64,000 nt of DNA from the NCBI GenBank assembly GCA_017937485.1, contig JAGBDN010000082.1, positions 1 to 64,000 on the forward strand, in the 5' to 3' direction. Within the stretch, counting starts at the first letter, position 1. Each line of letters begins with the position of its first letter. Below the pieces are notes generated by a model, which saw only the letters and a list, made by a program, of their open reading frames with translations, searched no databases and was not told where the DNA came from. The DNA comes from Thermoguttaceae bacterium (GTDB lineage: Bacteria; Planctomycetota; Planctomycetia; Pirellulales; Thermoguttaceae). This document shows positions 61,929 through 64,000 of this stretch, piece after piece. A program made the translations under genes and the position numbers.

Positions 61929-62498
61929 TTAAATATAATCGGCGAACAATTCCTTTTCCGGACGCGGCAAAACGACCGCCGACGCCAACAGCCCGCGATC
62001 TTTAATCCCTTCGACCGCCGCGTCGACCGCCGCTTGAACGTTCGCGAGCGAGCCGGTCATCAAAAGGAGGCCCTTCCCGCCCATCGCCATCGCCAAACTG
62101 AGCCGGAAGAGCGTTACGTCGGCGGCTTTCGCGGCGACGTCGGCGGCGACGACCGCGGAAACGGCGCTGAACGTCTCGACGACGCCGAGCGCGCCGACCG
62201 TCTCGGGCCCCAAAACGACCGACTGCGTCATCGCCGGGAAAACCGCCGGATGCACGTTCGCGACGGTCAACGAGTCGATCGTCGACGTTCCGCCGACCCG
62301 TTTCGCCGTTTCCATCGCCGCCTCGACGTCGCCGATCGCGCCGGAAAAAACGATCAAATACTTGCCCGAACAGATCGTTCGAGCGATCAAGAGCGTCGTC
62401 GACGCGGCTTTCATCAGCGCGTCTTGAACTTGATACCCGACGCCGACGCTCGACAATTCGATCGCCCCGACGGCGGCGTTATTCGCTTTCCCAGCCAT
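61929..62498 (-). CDS. Tandem-domain bacterial microcompartment shell protein (BMC-T)
   Basis: 189 residues with two BMC domains. Domain 1 starts AVGAIELSSVGVGYQVQDAL and contains CSGKYLIVFSGAIGDVEAA; domain 2 starts TVGALGVVETFSAVSAVVAA and contains GGKGLLLMTGSLANVQAAVD. Two BMC domains make a pseudohexameric trimer, of the PduT/EutL-like class; CSGKY resembles the pore region of PduT-type proteins that hold a cluster, but a cluster is not shown. No BMC-H, BMC-P or encapsulated enzyme is in the window. ATG 62498 follows AGGGAACG. Confidence 0.85.
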   Translation of the reverse strand: MAGKANNAAVGAIELSSVGVGYQVQDALMKAASTTLLIARTICSGKYLIVFSGAIGDVEAAMETAKRVGGTSTIDSLTVANVHPAVFPAMTQSVVLGPETVGALGVVETFSAVSAVVAADVAAKAADVTLFRLSLAMAMGGKGLLLMTGSLANVQAAVDAAVEGIKDRGLLASAVVLPRPEKELFADYI

Positions 62499-62896
62499 TA
62501 TCGTTCCCTAAAACTTTCGTTTCAACGTTATTCGAAGCGTTTTTTACTCGTCGCAGAACGCGCCGTTTGCGCAAATTCGCCGACTTCGCTAAATCCTCAA
62601 AATTTTCGACGCTCGGTCGAACGCCGAAAATTCGACGCTTTCATTTTACGCCGAAAATCGTTCGCCGTCAAGACGCCGCGCCCTTTGCGCCCCTTCGAAA
62701 GCGGTTCGCGCCCGCCTTGCAACCCTTACATTCCGCGCAACCGGCGTTTTCGTTCTCCCGACTTCCGGTCGCGCCCCCTCTCCCTCGACTTATTTTGGGG
62801 CGATTTTTAGGAAAATTTTAGGCGCGTTTTCGCAAAATTTTGTCCTTAATATATTATTAAGGGCAAATTAAGAGCGCGCGCCGCTTCGAAATCGCG
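62499..62896. other. Gene-free region upstream of the BMC gene
   Basis: 398 bp. It holds the perfect inverted repeat CCTTAATA-TAT-TATTAAGG at 62844-62862, next to TTTGCCCTTA on the minus strand (as at 8301-8310). Otherwise no gene or clear promoter. Confidence 0.55.
62844..62862. repeat. AT-rich perfect inverted repeat
   Basis: CCTTAATA (62844-62851), spacer TAT, TATTAAGG (62855-62862). It lies 34 bp past the nucleotidyltransferase stop and 346 bp upstream of the BMC-T start; function not clear. Confidence 0.6.
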
Positions 62897-63541
62897 TCAA
62901 GGCGACCATTCGAGAACGCCGTCGACCGGCCGCTCGCGCCGCCAAGCGACAAACGCCGCCCAATCGCGGACGCCGCCTTCCAAAACCGCCCGATAAATTT
63001 CGATTCCGGCGATCTTCTCGGCGTCCGGCGCCGCCTCTTTAATCGTTAAAATCGCTCGTTTCGTCTCCGGCGTCAACGCGGCGGCGATTCGGTCGGCGAC
63101 GTCTTCGAAGTAACCGTCGTATTTCGAGTTCCGCTCGATATGAATCAAGTCGAGCGCCCATTCGAGCGCCGTTTCCTCCGGTTCGCTCGGGTCGACGAGC
63201 CCAACGCGCCATTGAACGCAACGCTCCTCGGTCGCGAGAAAGTTTGCAAACTCGACCCGTCGAACGCCCGGCCGACTTGCCAACGCGCCGACCGCTCGGA
63301 ACGACTCCGCGACGTCGACCTGATCGGAGTAAATATGCAAGTCGACGTCGCGACGGTTCGGCGTCGTCAGCCCCATTCGCAACGAGCCGACGAGATTGAC
63401 CGTCGCGCCAAGTTTTTCCCAAATTGCGACGACGCCGCAACGCTCCAACAAACGCCGCGCCGCCTCCGCCGCTTTTTCGCTCCGCTCGAACAACGCCGTC
63501 GTTTCATTTTGCGCGTTCGCCGCAATTTCCGCGTTTTCCAT
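62897..63541 (-). CDS. Nucleotidyltransferase-fold protein
   Basis: 214 residues. NLVGSLRMGLTTPNRRDVDL is a Pol-beta-type nucleotidyltransferase signature (GS followed about 11 residues later by DxD), continuing HIYSD. Then WRVGLVDPSEPEETALEWAL with possible third acidic residues, LDLIHIERNSKYDGYFED, and a helical C-terminus. The acceptor is unknown. Of two starts, ATG 63541 is chosen because GGAGGGG is 3-4 nt upstream; ATG 63553 has weaker AGAGGA. It has a near-consensus promoter with a palindrome, so it is likely strongly but controllably expressed. Confidence 0.65.
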   Translation of the reverse strand: MENAEIAANAQNETTALFERSEKAAEAARRLLERCGVVAIWEKLGATVNLVGSLRMGLTTPNRRDVDLHIYSDQVDVAESFRAVGALASRPGVRRVEFANFLATEERCVQWRVGLVDPSEPEETALEWALDLIHIERNSKYDGYFEDVADRIAAALTPETKRAILTIKEAAPDAEKIAGIEIYRAVLEGGVRDWAAFVAWRRERPVDGVLEWSP

Positions 63542-64000
63542 TATCCCCTCCATTCCTCTAACCGCTTTCTTCGACCGACTTTGACGATTTTATCGTTTCT
63601 TAAAGAATATTTTCAAACAAAAACATTAAAATTCAAAAATACCGCGTTTTTCCGCGAAGTTTGCCTTCTTTTTTCGTCAAAAACGCTCATTATAAGCGAC
63701 GCTTATATTACGTCAAGAGTCGACGAAAGATTTTTTTGAAAAGACGATTATCGTCAATATTTTCAAAAGAAGAGAAAACAAAACGGCGGAAAAGAGAACG
63801 AATTGCGCCGACGCCGCGCCCGACGCAAGAAGCCTCGGACGCGACGACGGCGGCAAGCGGTCGTTTCGGCGTTTCGCCGCTTGCCTATTTTGCGCCGGTT
63901 CGCTCAAAAGAGCGTTTTATTTAACCGACGCGCTTCGTCTAAAGCGCCGATTCCATCAATCGACGTCAAACTTTGCCGCTATTAAAGAATTTAACGGCGC
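63542..64000. other. Upstream region of the nucleotidyltransferase gene, to the window end
   Basis: 459 bp. Contains the palindromic promoter at 63689-63716 and AT-rich DNA around it. No further gene is seen to the end of the window. Confidence 0.55.
63689..63716 (-). promoter_or_regulatory. Near-consensus promoter with overlapping perfect palindrome
   Basis: Minus strand TTGACG at 63716-63711, 16-nt spacer, TATAAT at 63694-63689: 11 of 12 consensus bases. A perfect inverted repeat TATAAGCG-A-CGCTTATA at 63691-63707 covers the -10 and spacer, as an operator would. Start would be near 63682, leaving a leader of about 140 nt. Confidence 0.75.

Overview
The window looks like a chromosomal segment of a planctomycete (Planctomycetota). 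I place it near the Pirellulales-type, gut-associated lineages by inference only. The reasons are: two secreted paralogues of a family I know only from planctomycetes (11037-13070), an 80-residue planctomycete-type protein beginning MDFNFFEWIREGVK (14384-14626), ribosomal protein L17 enlarged by inserts, many exported proteins with Tat or Sec signals, glycosidases, and a microcompartment shell gene. Base composition is GC-rich, full of CG-containing words, with AT-rich gaps. No insertion sequence, prophage, CRISPR array or rRNA gene was seen.

Layout. 1-1424: two near-identical tRNA-Glu genes and nadC. 1486-10417: a minus-strand block with a permuted papain-like protein, a secreted unknown protein, a 1298-residue YhaN-like SMC/AAA ATPase, panB, and a LolA-like exported protein. 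10418-22028: mostly plus-strand accessory and housekeeping genes, namely the two planctomycete secreted paralogues, maf, a giant heptad-repeat protein, dsbD, thyX, and a secreted protein with a flagellar rod-like domain. 22322-30816: a very large GH106-like glycosidase, a receiver-like protein, a Tat-exported metallo-hydrolase and a HELYH protein, all on the minus strand.

31023-48850 is the S10-spc-alpha ribosomal supercluster on the minus strand. Reading order is rpsJ, rplC, rplD, rplW, rplB, rpsS, rplV, rpsC, rplP, rpmC, rpsQ, rplN, rplX, rplE, rpsN, rpsH, rplF, rplR, rpsE, rplO, secY, adk, map, rpmJ, rpsM, rpsK, rpsD, rpoA, rplQ. rpmD (L30) and infA are absent. Predicted promoters and one terminator suggest it is split into several transcription units. 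49504-53642 is a second housekeeping operon: tpiA, secG, yicC, gmk, rpoZ, coaC.

53643-64000 is accessory and gene-poor: two exported carbohydrate-active enzymes, two long gene-free stretches (one looks like a roughly 540-nt non-coding transcription unit), an unknown helical protein, an RmlD-like reductase, a lone tandem-domain BMC shell protein, and a nucleotidyltransferase-fold protein with a near-consensus promoter built over a perfect palindrome.

I did not find a complete obvious new system. The best leads are the candidate non-coding RNAs (10589-10703 and 53913-54486), the twin hairpins with identical loops after the heptad-repeat gene (16686-16750), the flagellar-rod-like secreted protein, the nuclease-less YhaN ATPase with its secreted partner, and the orphan BMC-T gene. 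Function calls rest on motif recognition by eye; no database search was run.
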